Shown piece by piece: positions 1 through 6,367 of a DNA stretch of 9,004 bases (its first letter is position 1; every line of letters starts with the position of its first letter). The stretch spans positions 1 to 9,004 of the forward strand of contig JAYEFQ010000142.1 of the NCBI GenBank assembly GCA_034658655.1. Direction: 5' to 3'. A program made the translations under genes and the position numbers. Under the pieces are notes generated by a model. It did no database searches. It had not been told where the DNA came from and was given only the letters and a program-made list of their open reading frames with translations. Source of the DNA: JAQIBY01 sp034658655 (GTDB lineage: Bacteria > Bacteroidota > Bacteroidia > Bacteroidales > ML635J-15).

Positions 1-570
1 AAATCCAATGGCTAAATTGAAATTTCGTTTAGTATTATCATTTGTTGCTGCTGACCAATCATATGATGCTGCACCAAATTTACCATTATATACAGAAGGT
101 GAATTATCTGTTCTATCAAACCACAAATCATCCAAAGGTTCGTAGCCAGATTTGTTTTCAAATAAAACTTCAAGTATATCTGTTCCATTGTAATTAAATG
201 GTGTAGAAAGAGTAATATTATAGAATCCAGAATGATCAATATCTAAAGTACCAGACCATACTAATGTAAAACCAGATGTTCCAGGATATGATTGATTACC
301 ATTATAATCTGTAGTACTAGTATGACGCATATAAATAAATTGATTATGATATGTTTCAGATGGAGTCGATGCATTATTTAACCTAAAAGATATTGTTGTA
401 ATATTTCCACCAGCTCCAATTTGACTAAGATTGTATAAACCGGCATGCCAACTATAAGTTGTACCTTCACCATCTGCCATAAAAATTACATCAGGCGATG
501 TATAAGTACATTGACTCTTTACATTAATAGATAATACAAAAATAAGACTTAAGATAATTAGCAATTTCAC
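1..570 (-). CDS. Secreted beta-rich surface protein, partial (C-terminus beyond left edge)
   Basis: An open frame of 190 codons runs on the minus strand from a GTG at 570 to the left edge without a stop. Residues 1-20 look like a signal peptide: Lys at 2, a hydrophobic stretch at 3-17, and a probable cut after KSQ before Cys21. The lipobox is poor, so export by signal peptidase I is more likely than lipoprotein anchoring. The mature part is rich in Asn, Thr, Ser, Tyr and Gly and has alternating beta-strand-like stretches, for example GGNITTISFRLNN, then TLVWSGTLDI and FNYNGTDILEVLFEN. This pattern recalls the N-terminal beta-sandwich modules of large Bacteroidota surface proteins that often end in a type IX secretion sorting domain; that end is outside the window. 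Its codons favour A or T in the third position more than the central genes do. GTG is chosen because it sits just before the hydrophobic core and no ATG lies nearby. Specific function unknown. Confidence 0.8.
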   Translation of the reverse strand, partial: MKLLIILSLIFVLSINVKSQCTYTSPDVIFMADGEGTTYSWHAGLYNLSQIGAGGNITTISFRLNNASTPSETYHNQFIYMRHTSTTDYNGNQSYPGTSGFTLVWSGTLDIDHSGFYNITLSTPFNYNGTDILEVLFENKSGYEPLDDLWFDRTDNSPSVYNGKFGAASYDWSAATNDNTKRNFNLAIGF

Positions 571-595
571 AAGTAGTTGTTTTTTAAATTTGATG

Positions 596-603
596 CAAAT
601 ATA
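596..603 (-). promoter_or_regulatory. -7 promoter box for the leftward secreted gene
   Basis: Read on the minus strand this is TATATTTG, a perfect match to the Bacteroidota TAnnTTTG element, about 26 nt upstream of the GTG at 570. A matching -33 TTTG at the usual distance is absent: the nearest TTG (617-619) is only 13 nt away. The box lies inside an imperfect inverted repeat (595-617, arms GCAAATAT and ATATTTTGC). In such AT-rich DNA a single box can arise by chance. Confidence 0.4.
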
Positions 604-802
604 ATAAAATATTTTGCAACTATTAATCTAACGATAATATATCAAAATATTTAATTGTTTTCCGTATCTTAATGGCATTGATAAAATGGATATAAAGGGT
701 AACGCCCCACTGTGCTTTACTCTATAATCCCCCACATAAATGTCGTGGTTAATCGGCTTCATAATGAATATAACTAAGAGAAACAGGAGATATTCCTATT
801 AA

Positions 803-818
803 TTAAGCACACGCTTAA
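803..818. repeat. Perfect inverted repeat (6-bp arms, 4-nt loop)
   Basis: TTAAGC, ACAC, GCTTAA: a perfect small hairpin. No T-run follows on either strand, so it is not an intrinsic terminator. It is one of several palindromes between the left gene and recR. Confidence 0.55.
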
Positions 819-864
819 CCCTGACCTTCAAATCGGAGTAAACAACTAAAACAAAAAAATAAAT

Positions 865-876
865 GGGCTTTAGCCC
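865..876. repeat. Perfect short palindrome (GGGCT-TT-AGCCC)
   Basis: Five-bp arms around TT. On the minus strand it is followed by a T-rich stretch (the complement of the A-run at about 851-860), so it resembles a weak minus-strand terminator, but no minus-strand gene lies upstream of it. From memory, motifs of this GGGCTnnAGCCC kind are common between Bacteroidota genes; that is recollection, not a search result. Confidence 0.5.
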
Positions 877-953
877 TGACAGTATTTTATTAATTTACTT
901 CGATTATTATCAGTGAGCTTACACTTTCTACTTTTCACACTTGTCCTTAGCAA

Positions 954-985
954 TTTGCAAAGCCCAAAAATTTCCATGATATTTG
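954..985 (+). promoter_or_regulatory. Candidate recR promoter (TTTG - 20 nt - GATATTTG)
   Basis: TTTG at 954-957 and GATATTTG at 978-985 are separated by 20 nt, matching the Bacteroidota layout with one mismatch in the -7 box (G for the first T). Transcription would start near 990, downstream of the ATG at 986. That favours the ATG at 1010 as the true recR start. It rests on pattern only. Confidence 0.5.
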
Positions 986-1009
986 ATGGCTTTAGATGAT
1001 ACGATTATG

Positions 1010-1639
1010 GAGACCGGAAATTACCCTTCAGCACTGCTGGAAAAAGCTGTTAATGAGTTCAACAAACTCCCTGGCATCGGGAAACGAACTGCCTTAAGAC
1101 TCGTGCTGCATTTGTTAAAACAAGAAACTTCTGAGCTGGAAAACTTCAGTAGCATACTCCATGAACTAGGAAATAACATTCGGTTTTGTGAAAAATGCAA
1201 CAACATTTCTGATGAAAAAATCTGCAATATCTGTGCAAATAATAAACGTGATAACCAAGTAATTTGCATTGTGGAATCGGTCAGAGATGTTATGGCAATT
1301 GAAGCAACCGGGCAATATACCGGAGTTTATCAAGTTTTAGGTGGAATCATCTCCCCTATGGATGGCATCGGTCCGAATGATTTACACCTCAACAATCTGC
1401 CAGAACGCATTAAAACAGATGATGTCAAAGAAATTATCATGGCTCTCCCTACGACAATGGAAGGTGACACAACCGCTTTCTACATTTATCGTAAAATCGG
1501 CGACTTAGACATTAAAATAACAAGTATAGCCCGCGGAATTGCCGTTGGAGATGAATTACAATATGCCGATGAAATCACGCTCGGACGCTCAATTTTAAAT
1601 CGTGTTCACTTTAACATTGATTCAAATGAGGAATACTAA
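1010..1639 (+). CDS. recR: Recombination mediator protein RecR
   Basis: RecR acts with RecO and RecF in the cytoplasm to load RecA on SSB-coated single-stranded DNA at gaps during recombinational repair. From the ATG at 1010 the protein is 209 residues, close to the usual 200. Domains in order: a helix-hairpin-helix with LPGIGKRTA at 21-29; a four-cysteine zinc motif, C61-x2-C64-x8-C73-x2-C76; then a Toprim domain from about 84 with the acidic residue in IVESVRD (E90) and the GGIISPMDGIGP loop; and a C-terminal tail. Alternative in-frame starts are ATG 986 and TTG 983. I prefer 1010 because METGNYPSALLEKAV resembles the N-termini I know from Bacteroidota RecR and because a promoter seems to overlap the earlier starts. 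The aminotransferase gene follows after 51 nt with no terminator between. Confidence 0.97.
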   Translation, partial: ETGNYPSALLEKAVNEFNKLPGIGKRTALRLVLHLLKQETSELENFSSILHELGNNIRFCEKCNNISDEKICNICANNKRDNQVICIVESVRDVMAIEATGQYTGVYQVLGGIISPMDGIGPNDLHLNNLPERIKTDDVKEIIMALPTTMEGDTTAFYIYRKIGDLDIKITSIARGIAVGDELQYADEITLGRSILNRVHFNIDSNEEY

Positions 1640-1690
1640 AGAGTTTTCATTAATTTTACAACAAATATTCACAACATAAAACATTTTATT

Positions 1691-2896
1691 ATGATATCTG
1701 ATCTCAATACAATTTATTCGCTTACTGCAAAAGGCATGCAGCGTTCAGCCATTCGTGAAATTCTTAAACTCACACAACAACCTGATATTATCTCATTTGC
1801 AGGCGGATTACCCGCTCCGGAAAGTTTTCCTGTAAAAGACATTAACGAAATCAGTTGCCAAGTACTTGAGCAAAACGGAACAGCTGCCTTGCAATATGGT
1901 ACAACAGAAGGTTTTGTCCCGTTAAGGGAAGCCTTGTTAAAACGCTATCAAGAAGAAGGCTTAAATGTCGGTTTGGAAAATTTAATCATAACCACCTCAT
2001 CCCAACAGGGTTTAGATTTACTCGCGAAAATTTTCGTTGATCGCGGTGACAAAGTCATTTGCGGACTCCCATCTTACCTTGGCGGATTATCAGCTTTCCG
2101 CACATACGGTGCCGAAATGATTGGGATTGAATTTGATGAACACGGAATGCGTTCTGATATGCTTGAAAAGCAATTAGAAACAATGAAATCCAATGGAGAA
2201 AAACCAAAATTCATCTATATCATACCCGATTTTCAAAATCCTGCTGGAATCACTATGCCTGAATTCCGTCGTCGGGAAATTATCGACTTAGCACATAAAT
2301 ATGATGTCCTTATTATTGAAGACAGTCCTTATCGTGAACTACGTTTCGACGGAGAAGCACAACCAATGATGTATCAAATGGACGGTACAGGTCACGTTAT
2401 TACACTGGGAACATTCTCAAAAATTCTGGCTCCAGGGTTCCGTATCGGATGGGTTTTGGCAGCACCTGAAATTGCCGATAAATTTGTTGTTGCAAAACAA
2501 GCAACCGACTTATGTACACCTCCCTTTCTACAAATGATTGCCGCAAAATACATGGAAAAGGGATTACTAGAAAAAAATCTGAAAACAACAATCGACTCAT
2601 ACCGAATTAAGCGAGACACAATGCTCGATGGGTTCAAAAAACATATGCCCGAAGGTGTAACATGGACTGAACCTGAAGGCGGACTCTTTTTGTTTTTATA
2701 TCTGCCAAAGCACATGGACAGCGAAAAAATATTCCAGCAAGCAATCGATCAAAAAGTTGCTTATGTTATTGGTAGCGTTTTCCATTGTGACGGTTCAGCA
2801 AAAAACACCATGCGTTTGAATTTTTCATTCCCTAATTTAGAACAAAATAAAGAAGGAATTAAACGCCTTGCTGAAGTGATTAAAAAGAACATGTAA
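1691..2896 (+). CDS. PLP-dependent class I/II aminotransferase (LysN/ARO8-like)
   Basis: A 401-residue cytoplasmic fold-type I aminotransferase, which moves an amino group between an amino acid and a 2-oxo acid. Visible family marks: ISFAGGLPAPESFP near the N-terminus (about 34-47), the NPAG motif at N183, the PLP-contacting D211 and Y214 in EDSPYRE, the Schiff-base lysine K244 in GTFSKILAPGFRIGW, and the carboxylate-binding arginine R375 in TMRLNFSFP. The IREILKL...ISFAGG opening and the SQQGLDLL segment are typical of the group that includes 2-aminoadipate and aromatic or branched-chain transaminases and the MocR enzyme domain. Substrate cannot be told from sequence. It is not of the DegT/DnrJ nucleotide-sugar type despite its envelope-gene neighbours. 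Length is full and the ATG has no Shine-Dalgarno. The glycosyltransferase gene starts 5 nt after its stop, implying co-transcription. Confidence 0.93.
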   Translation: MISDLNTIYSLTAKGMQRSAIREILKLTQQPDIISFAGGLPAPESFPVKDINEISCQVLEQNGTAALQYGTTEGFVPLREALLKRYQEEGLNVGLENLIITTSSQQGLDLLAKIFVDRGDKVICGLPSYLGGLSAFRTYGAEMIGIEFDEHGMRSDMLEKQLETMKSNGEKPKFIYIIPDFQNPAGITMPEFRRREIIDLAHKYDVLIIEDSPYRELRFDGEAQPMMYQMDGTGHVITLGTFSKILAPGFRIGWVLAAPEIADKFVVAKQATDLCTPPFLQMIAAKYMEKGLLEKNLKTTIDSYRIKRDTMLDGFKKHMPEGVTWTEPEGGLFLFLYLPKHMDSEKIFQQAIDQKVAYVIGSVFHCDGSAKNTMRLNFSFPNLEQNKEGIKRLAEVIKKNM

Positions 2897-2901
2897 TTCA
2901 C

Positions 2902-4875
2902 ATGAAACAATTGTCTATAATTATTGTCAACTACAATGTCAAGCATTTCCTTGAGCAATGCTTGCATTCCGTTAAACAAGCTGTAAATCAGATTGATGCG
3001 GAAATTTTTGTGGTTGATAATAATTCGGTGGACGGATCCTGTGCAATGATGCGGGAAAAATTCCCAGAAATTCATCTGATTGCGAACAAAGAAAATCTCG
3101 GATTTTCAAAAGCTAACAATCAAGCAATGCACATAGCGACAGGTGAATACATGCTACTACTAAACCCTGACACCATTGTCGAAGAAGACACTTTCGTGAA
3201 AATCCTGTCCTTTATGGATGAGAATCAGGATGTAGGCGGACTGGGCGTGAAAATGATTGACGGGAAAGGAGAATTTCTCCCTGAAAGTAAGCGCGGATTA
3301 CCCACTCCTAAAGTTGCATTCTATAAAATTTCCGGACTATCATCTATTTTCAGAAAATCAAAACGTTTCGGACAATATCATCTCTCCTATCTCGATAAAG
3401 ATAAAATTCATGAAGTGGATGTGCTTTCTGGAGCATTTATGTTCATGCGAAAATCTTGTCTCGACAAAGTCGGATTGTTAGATGAACAGTTTTTTATGTA
3501 CGGAGAGGATATTGATTTATCGTATCGTATAACCAAAGGCGGATATAAAAATATCTATTTCCCAAAAACCAGAATCATTCATTACAAAGGGGAAAGCACA
3601 AAAAAAGGCAGTATAAATTATGTTCGGATTTTTTATCAGGCAATGATTATTTTTGCAAACAAGCATTTTACACAAAAAAATGCGAAGCTTTATGCAAACA
3701 TCATCAATTTTGCCATTTATTTCAGAGCTGCTCTTGCAATCATCACACAGTTTTTCAAACGCGCATTATTACCTGCAATTGATGCCATTTCAATTTGGGT
3801 TGGATTCTTTATCATTACACCACTTTGGGAAATTTACAAATTCGGCAATCAAAATTATTATCCCGATTCATTTATAAAATATGCAGTCCCTGCTTATGCA
3901 CTAGTCTGGCTTATAACCCTCTACATGAGCGGCGGATACGACAAACCAACCCGTATTTGGAAACTTTTACGCGGAATTATGTTGGGATCCATAATAATAC
4001 TCGTATTTTATTCCCTATTGCCAGAAGCATATCGCTATTCCCGTGCACTGATTTTACTGGGCTCAACATTTGTTTTTCTAAGCTTACCACTTGTACGAAT
4101 CATTGGCAGCAAACTGAAATTCACCAATATCGAGATATATAATAATCGCAAAAAACGCATTGTGCTTGTCGGATCAAAACATGAAATTTCTCGTATTGAA
4201 GCTCTCATAGATCAATCGGGTGTTATCAATCCTGAAATTGTAGGTTATGTTGCCGATAACGGAAAAATTGAAAACGGATTTTTCCTCGGAGAGCTTTCTC
4301 AAATGGATGAAATCATTAAAGTCCATAAAATTGATGAAATTATTTTCTGCGCCAAAGACATCAGCTCTCAAAAAATCATTTCAACAATGCTGAATTTATC
4401 TGAGCTGAAAACAGATTATAAAATTGCAACACCCGACGGAATCTCTGTTATTGGCAGCAATAGCATTAATACAGCAGGCGATTTGTACTCCTTGCAAATC
4501 AACACAATTGTTACTGCCCAAAACAAACGTAAAAAACGCATTATCGATGTGGCTGTGAGTCTGTTTATCCTATTATTTTTCCCGATTTTTATGATTTTAA
4601 CAAGAACTGCTTGGGAAATTATCAGAAATGCATTGCTGGTGCTTTTCGGGTTTAAATCATGGGTAGGATACGCCGACTCAGAAAATAGCGACGACCACCG
4701 CATCCCTTCCATAAAGCAAGGAGTCGTTTCAACAGCAACACCATATCGAAAAAAATCATTAACCAACGATAAAATTGCACGATTAAATCTGGTTTATGCA
4801 AAAGATTACCGCATGAATTACGATATAAGCATCATTTTAAAATCAATACCATGTCTGGGACAGCGGAAAACATAA
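2902..4875 (+). CDS. GT2 glycosyltransferase fused to a membrane/Rossmann region and a degenerate phosphoglycosyltransferase-like tail
   Basis: A 657-residue multi-domain membrane protein. Residues 1-255 form a GT-A fold GT2 domain of the rhamnosyltransferase (WbbL-like) type: IIIVNYNV at 6-13, VVDNNSVDGS at 37-46, NPDT at 88-91 in the DxD position, LSGAFMFMRK at 175-184 and GEDIDLSYR at 201-209. Hydrophobic segments follow at about 266-283, 293-309, 328-342, 357-376 and 383-402. Residues 418-480 resemble the CoA-binding/Rossmann domain of polyprenyl-phosphate sugar transferases. Next comes KKRIIDVAVSLFILLFFP (544-561), like the KRxxD...P membrane helix of phosphoglycosyltransferases (PGTs). 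The roughly 80-residue catalytic core normally found after it appears absent: the sequence jumps to RNALLVLFGFKSWVGY (575-590), which matches the NVLxGxMSxVGPRP region. SIKQGVV (603-609) and YAKDYRMNYD resemble the PGT C-terminus. Sugar addition to a lipid-linked or envelope glycan is likely; PGT activity is doubtful. It overlaps the next gene by 25 nt. Confidence 0.85.
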   Translation: MKQLSIIIVNYNVKHFLEQCLHSVKQAVNQIDAEIFVVDNNSVDGSCAMMREKFPEIHLIANKENLGFSKANNQAMHIATGEYMLLLNPDTIVEEDTFVKILSFMDENQDVGGLGVKMIDGKGEFLPESKRGLPTPKVAFYKISGLSSIFRKSKRFGQYHLSYLDKDKIHEVDVLSGAFMFMRKSCLDKVGLLDEQFFMYGEDIDLSYRITKGGYKNIYFPKTRIIHYKGESTKKGSINYVRIFYQAMIIFANKHFTQKNAKLYANIINFAIYFRAALAIITQFFKRALLPAIDAISIWVGFFIITPLWEIYKFGNQNYYPDSFIKYAVPAYALVWLITLYMSGGYDKPTRIWKLLRGIMLGSIIILVFYSLLPEAYRYSRALILLGSTFVFLSLPLVRIIGSKLKFTNIEIYNNRKKRIVLVGSKHEISRIEALIDQSGVINPEIVGYVADNGKIENGFFLGELSQMDEIIKVHKIDEIIFCAKDISSQKIISTMLNLSELKTDYKIATPDGISVIGSNSINTAGDLYSLQINTIVTAQNKRKKRIIDVAVSLFILLFFPIFMILTRTAWEIIRNALLVLFGFKSWVGYADSENSDDHRIPSIKQGVVSTATPYRKKSLTNDKIARLNLVYAKDYRMNYDISIILKSIPCLGQRKT

Positions 4876-5375
4876 AATTACGGGCCATCGAACCCGAAGA
4901 TATTGACATCCTATACCAATGGGAAAACAATCCAGTCAATTGGGAAGTCAGCAATACGCGCCTGCCGTTTTCAAAAGAAATTCTCAAGAGATACATTGAT
5001 AATGCACAAAACGATATTTATATTTCAGGACAAGTGCGTATGGTTATCTGCCTTGAAAGGGATAAAACAGCCATAGGGTTTGTGGATTTATTTGATTTAG
5101 ATTTATTTCATCAAAGAGCAGGCATAGGGATTCTTATCGAAGAAAACTTCCGAGGGAAGGATTACGGGAAAGCAGCAATTCAGGAAATTATTAACTACGG
5201 ATTTCAGCATCTCGGACTGCACCAACTTTATTGCAATATTTCAGAGAACAACAAAGCATCCATTCAATTATTTAAGCATTTGGGCTTTGAGCAATGTGGA
5301 TTAAAAAAAGCATGGAATCGCACAGCAAATGGCTTCAAAGATGAACTCATGTTTCAATTGATTAGAGCTGAATAA
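4851..5375 (+). CDS. GNAT-family N-acetyltransferase (SpeG/RimJ-like)
   Basis: A 174-residue single-domain acyl-CoA transferase of the Acetyltransf_3 (RimJ/RimL/SpeG) type. Seen: IKLRAIEPEDIDILYQWENN at 8-27, the usual opening with the paired acidic residues; the central strand RAGIGILI at 89-96; the pyrophosphate-binding loop FRGKDYGKAA at 100-109; and NKASIQLFKHLGFEQCG at 134-150, the typical C-terminal motif. In the loop the fourth position of Q/RxxGxG/A is Asp104 instead of Gly, a modest departure. It would transfer an acetyl group from acetyl-CoA to an amine, which could be a sugar amine, a polyamine or a protein N-terminus. The gene starts inside the end of the glycosyltransferase gene (25-nt overlap in another frame), so translational coupling and a linked role in glycan decoration are plausible but unproven. 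Confidence 0.9.
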   Translation: MSGTAENIKLRAIEPEDIDILYQWENNPVNWEVSNTRLPFSKEILKRYIDNAQNDIYISGQVRMVICLERDKTAIGFVDLFDLDLFHQRAGIGILIEENFRGKDYGKAAIQEIINYGFQHLGLHQLYCNISENNKASIQLFKHLGFEQCGLKKAWNRTANGFKDELMFQLIRAE

Positions 5376-5439
5376 TCAGTGTATAGCCCATACTGTACGA
5401 TTTACTCACAATATTCTTTTCTTTTCTCAAAGCTTTTTC

Positions 5440-5447
5440 TAATTTTG
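5440..5447 (+). promoter_or_regulatory. Possible internal -7 promoter box before the acyltransferase gene
   Basis: TAATTTTG matches TAnnTTTG exactly and lies 17 nt before the ATG at 5465. A second identical box at 5454-5461 is too close to the start to serve it. No -33 TTTG is seen at the right distance. It lies in the only sizeable gap (89 nt) of the run after the aminotransferase, so an internal promoter is possible. Confidence 0.25.
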
Positions 5448-5464
5448 AACAAATAATTTTGCTT

Positions 5465-6367
5465 ATGAAATGGCTGGAGTTTTTCTTGTTTAGGATATTC
5501 GTGAATCTGCAAAGAATCACGCCTTTTCCTGTAATATATATAAAATCGGATGCTGTTTTCTTTCTCCTCTATTACGTTTTTCAATACAGACGAAAGATTG
5601 TCAGTAACAACTTAAAACGTAGTTTTCCCGAAAAATCCGAAAAGGAAATTAAACGATTAAGCAAACGATTTTACCGGCATTTGACCGATGTGTTTTACGA
5701 AACCGCAAAAGGCATGACAGCATCGGCGAAAAGCCTTGACAAACGCTATAAAATTCTGAATCCTGAAATTGCCGACTCCTACTCTGATCGCAATCAAAAT
5801 GTTCTATTTCTTGCCTCCCATTACGGAAATTGGGAATGGGGAATTCAATGCTTTAACCGACAACTAAAGCACCAAGCGGTCTCATTGTATTTGCCATTAA
5901 AAAACAAATGGTCAGAAGCTTATGGCATTAAAAAGCGAACTCGCAGCGGCATGAAAATGGTTACCGTTCAACAAACCAAAGATGCGTTTAAAATACAAAG
6001 CAACACAGGCTTGGGATTCATTCTTGCAGCAGACCAAACACCAAGTAACATGGAGAAATCTCACTGGATTAAATTCATGGGACAAGACACGCCATGCATT
6101 CACGGACCAGAAGCATATGGTAGAAAACTGAATTACCCACTGATTTTTATTGATGTAAAAAAAGTAAAACGCGGTTTTTATGAAATCAGATTAAAAGAAA
6201 TACCATTTAACCCGAAAACAGAGACTAATGGAAAACTCACATACAAATACATGAAAACACTTGAAAGCGTTTTATATGAGACCCCAGAATATTGGCTTTG
6301 GAGCCACAGACGCTGGAAACGCAAAATCCCTGATAATATTAACGAAATTCGTATCACATGCAAATAA
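5465..6367 (+). CDS. LpxL/HtrB-family lipid acyltransferase
   Basis: A 300-residue member of the lipid A biosynthesis acyltransferase family (Lip_A_acyltrans). These enzymes sit at the inner face of the cytoplasmic membrane and move an acyl chain from acyl-ACP to a hydroxyl of a lipid A precursor or similar lipid. The N-terminus is hydrophobic and amphipathic (WLEFFLFRIFVNL, then FFLLYYVFQYRRK). The catalytic H-x4-D/E motif is HYGNWE (H119, E124). Further family marks are ILAADQTP, IHGPEAYGRKLNYPLIF and the C-terminal PEYWLWSHRRWKRK. Length is normal for the family. The start is the ATG at 5465; an in-frame TTG six nt earlier is less likely. It follows the GNAT gene after 89 nt and overlaps the next gene by 10 nt. 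Whether it is the main lipid A acyltransferase or acts on another glycolipid or aminolipid cannot be told. Confidence 0.9.
   Translation: MKWLEFFLFRIFVNLQRITPFPVIYIKSDAVFFLLYYVFQYRRKIVSNNLKRSFPEKSEKEIKRLSKRFYRHLTDVFYETAKGMTASAKSLDKRYKILNPEIADSYSDRNQNVLFLASHYGNWEWGIQCFNRQLKHQAVSLYLPLKNKWSEAYGIKKRTRSGMKMVTVQQTKDAFKIQSNTGLGFILAADQTPSNMEKSHWIKFMGQDTPCIHGPEAYGRKLNYPLIFIDVKKVKRGFYEIRLKEIPFNPKTETNGKLTYKYMKTLESVLYETPEYWLWSHRRWKRKIPDNINEIRITCK

Larger units (their letters stand above)
571..953. other. Gene-poor intergenic region with short palindromes
   Basis: I see no convincing gene in this stretch. The left end (about 595-670) is AT-rich promoter DNA. From about 690 to 880 the base composition is more mixed and several short inverted repeats occur: an imperfect one at 732-748 (CCAC/GTGG), a perfect 6-bp one at 803-818, an imperfect one at about 819-838, and a perfect 5-bp one at 865-876. 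A 44-codon minus-strand frame (762-628) exists but has no supporting features. The region may hold decayed intergenic repeats. Confidence 0.6.

Noticed and set aside
571..985. tRNA, riboswitch or CRISPR array in the large gap
   Set aside because: No cloverleaf, no known aptamer core and no regularly spaced direct repeats were seen; only short palindromes.
1021..1269. Minus-strand 82-codon frame inside recR
   Set aside because: It lies opposite a clear RecR with intact motifs; the peptide is Ser/Phe-rich with no family features, as expected of a shadow frame.
1640..1690. Terminator or separate promoter between recR and the aminotransferase gene
   Set aside because: No stable hairpin with a T-run is seen, and the TAATTTTA box lacks a -33 partner.
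1691..2896. DegT/DnrJ-type sugar aminotransferase for nucleotide-sugar synthesis
   Set aside because: The opening motif, the FSK lysine context and the C-terminal arginine fit class I/II aminotransferases; DegT/DnrJ motifs are absent.
2392..3075. Several minus-strand frames opposite the aminotransferase and glycosyltransferase
   Set aside because: All are covered by well-supported plus-strand genes, and the peptides look random.
5402..5584. Minus-strand 60-codon frame across the GNAT-acyltransferase gap
   Set aside because: It is low-complexity and Lys/Glu-rich, mostly antisense to the acyltransferase N-terminus, with no promoter or homology that I recognise.
4851..6367. GNAT plus acyltransferase as an ornithine/glycine-lipid (OlsB-OlsA or GlsB-GlsA) pair
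   Set aside because: The GNAT is a small RimJ/SpeG type, not the OlsB acyl-ACP type, and the acyltransferase carries LpxL motifs, not the PlsC NHxSxxD motif.
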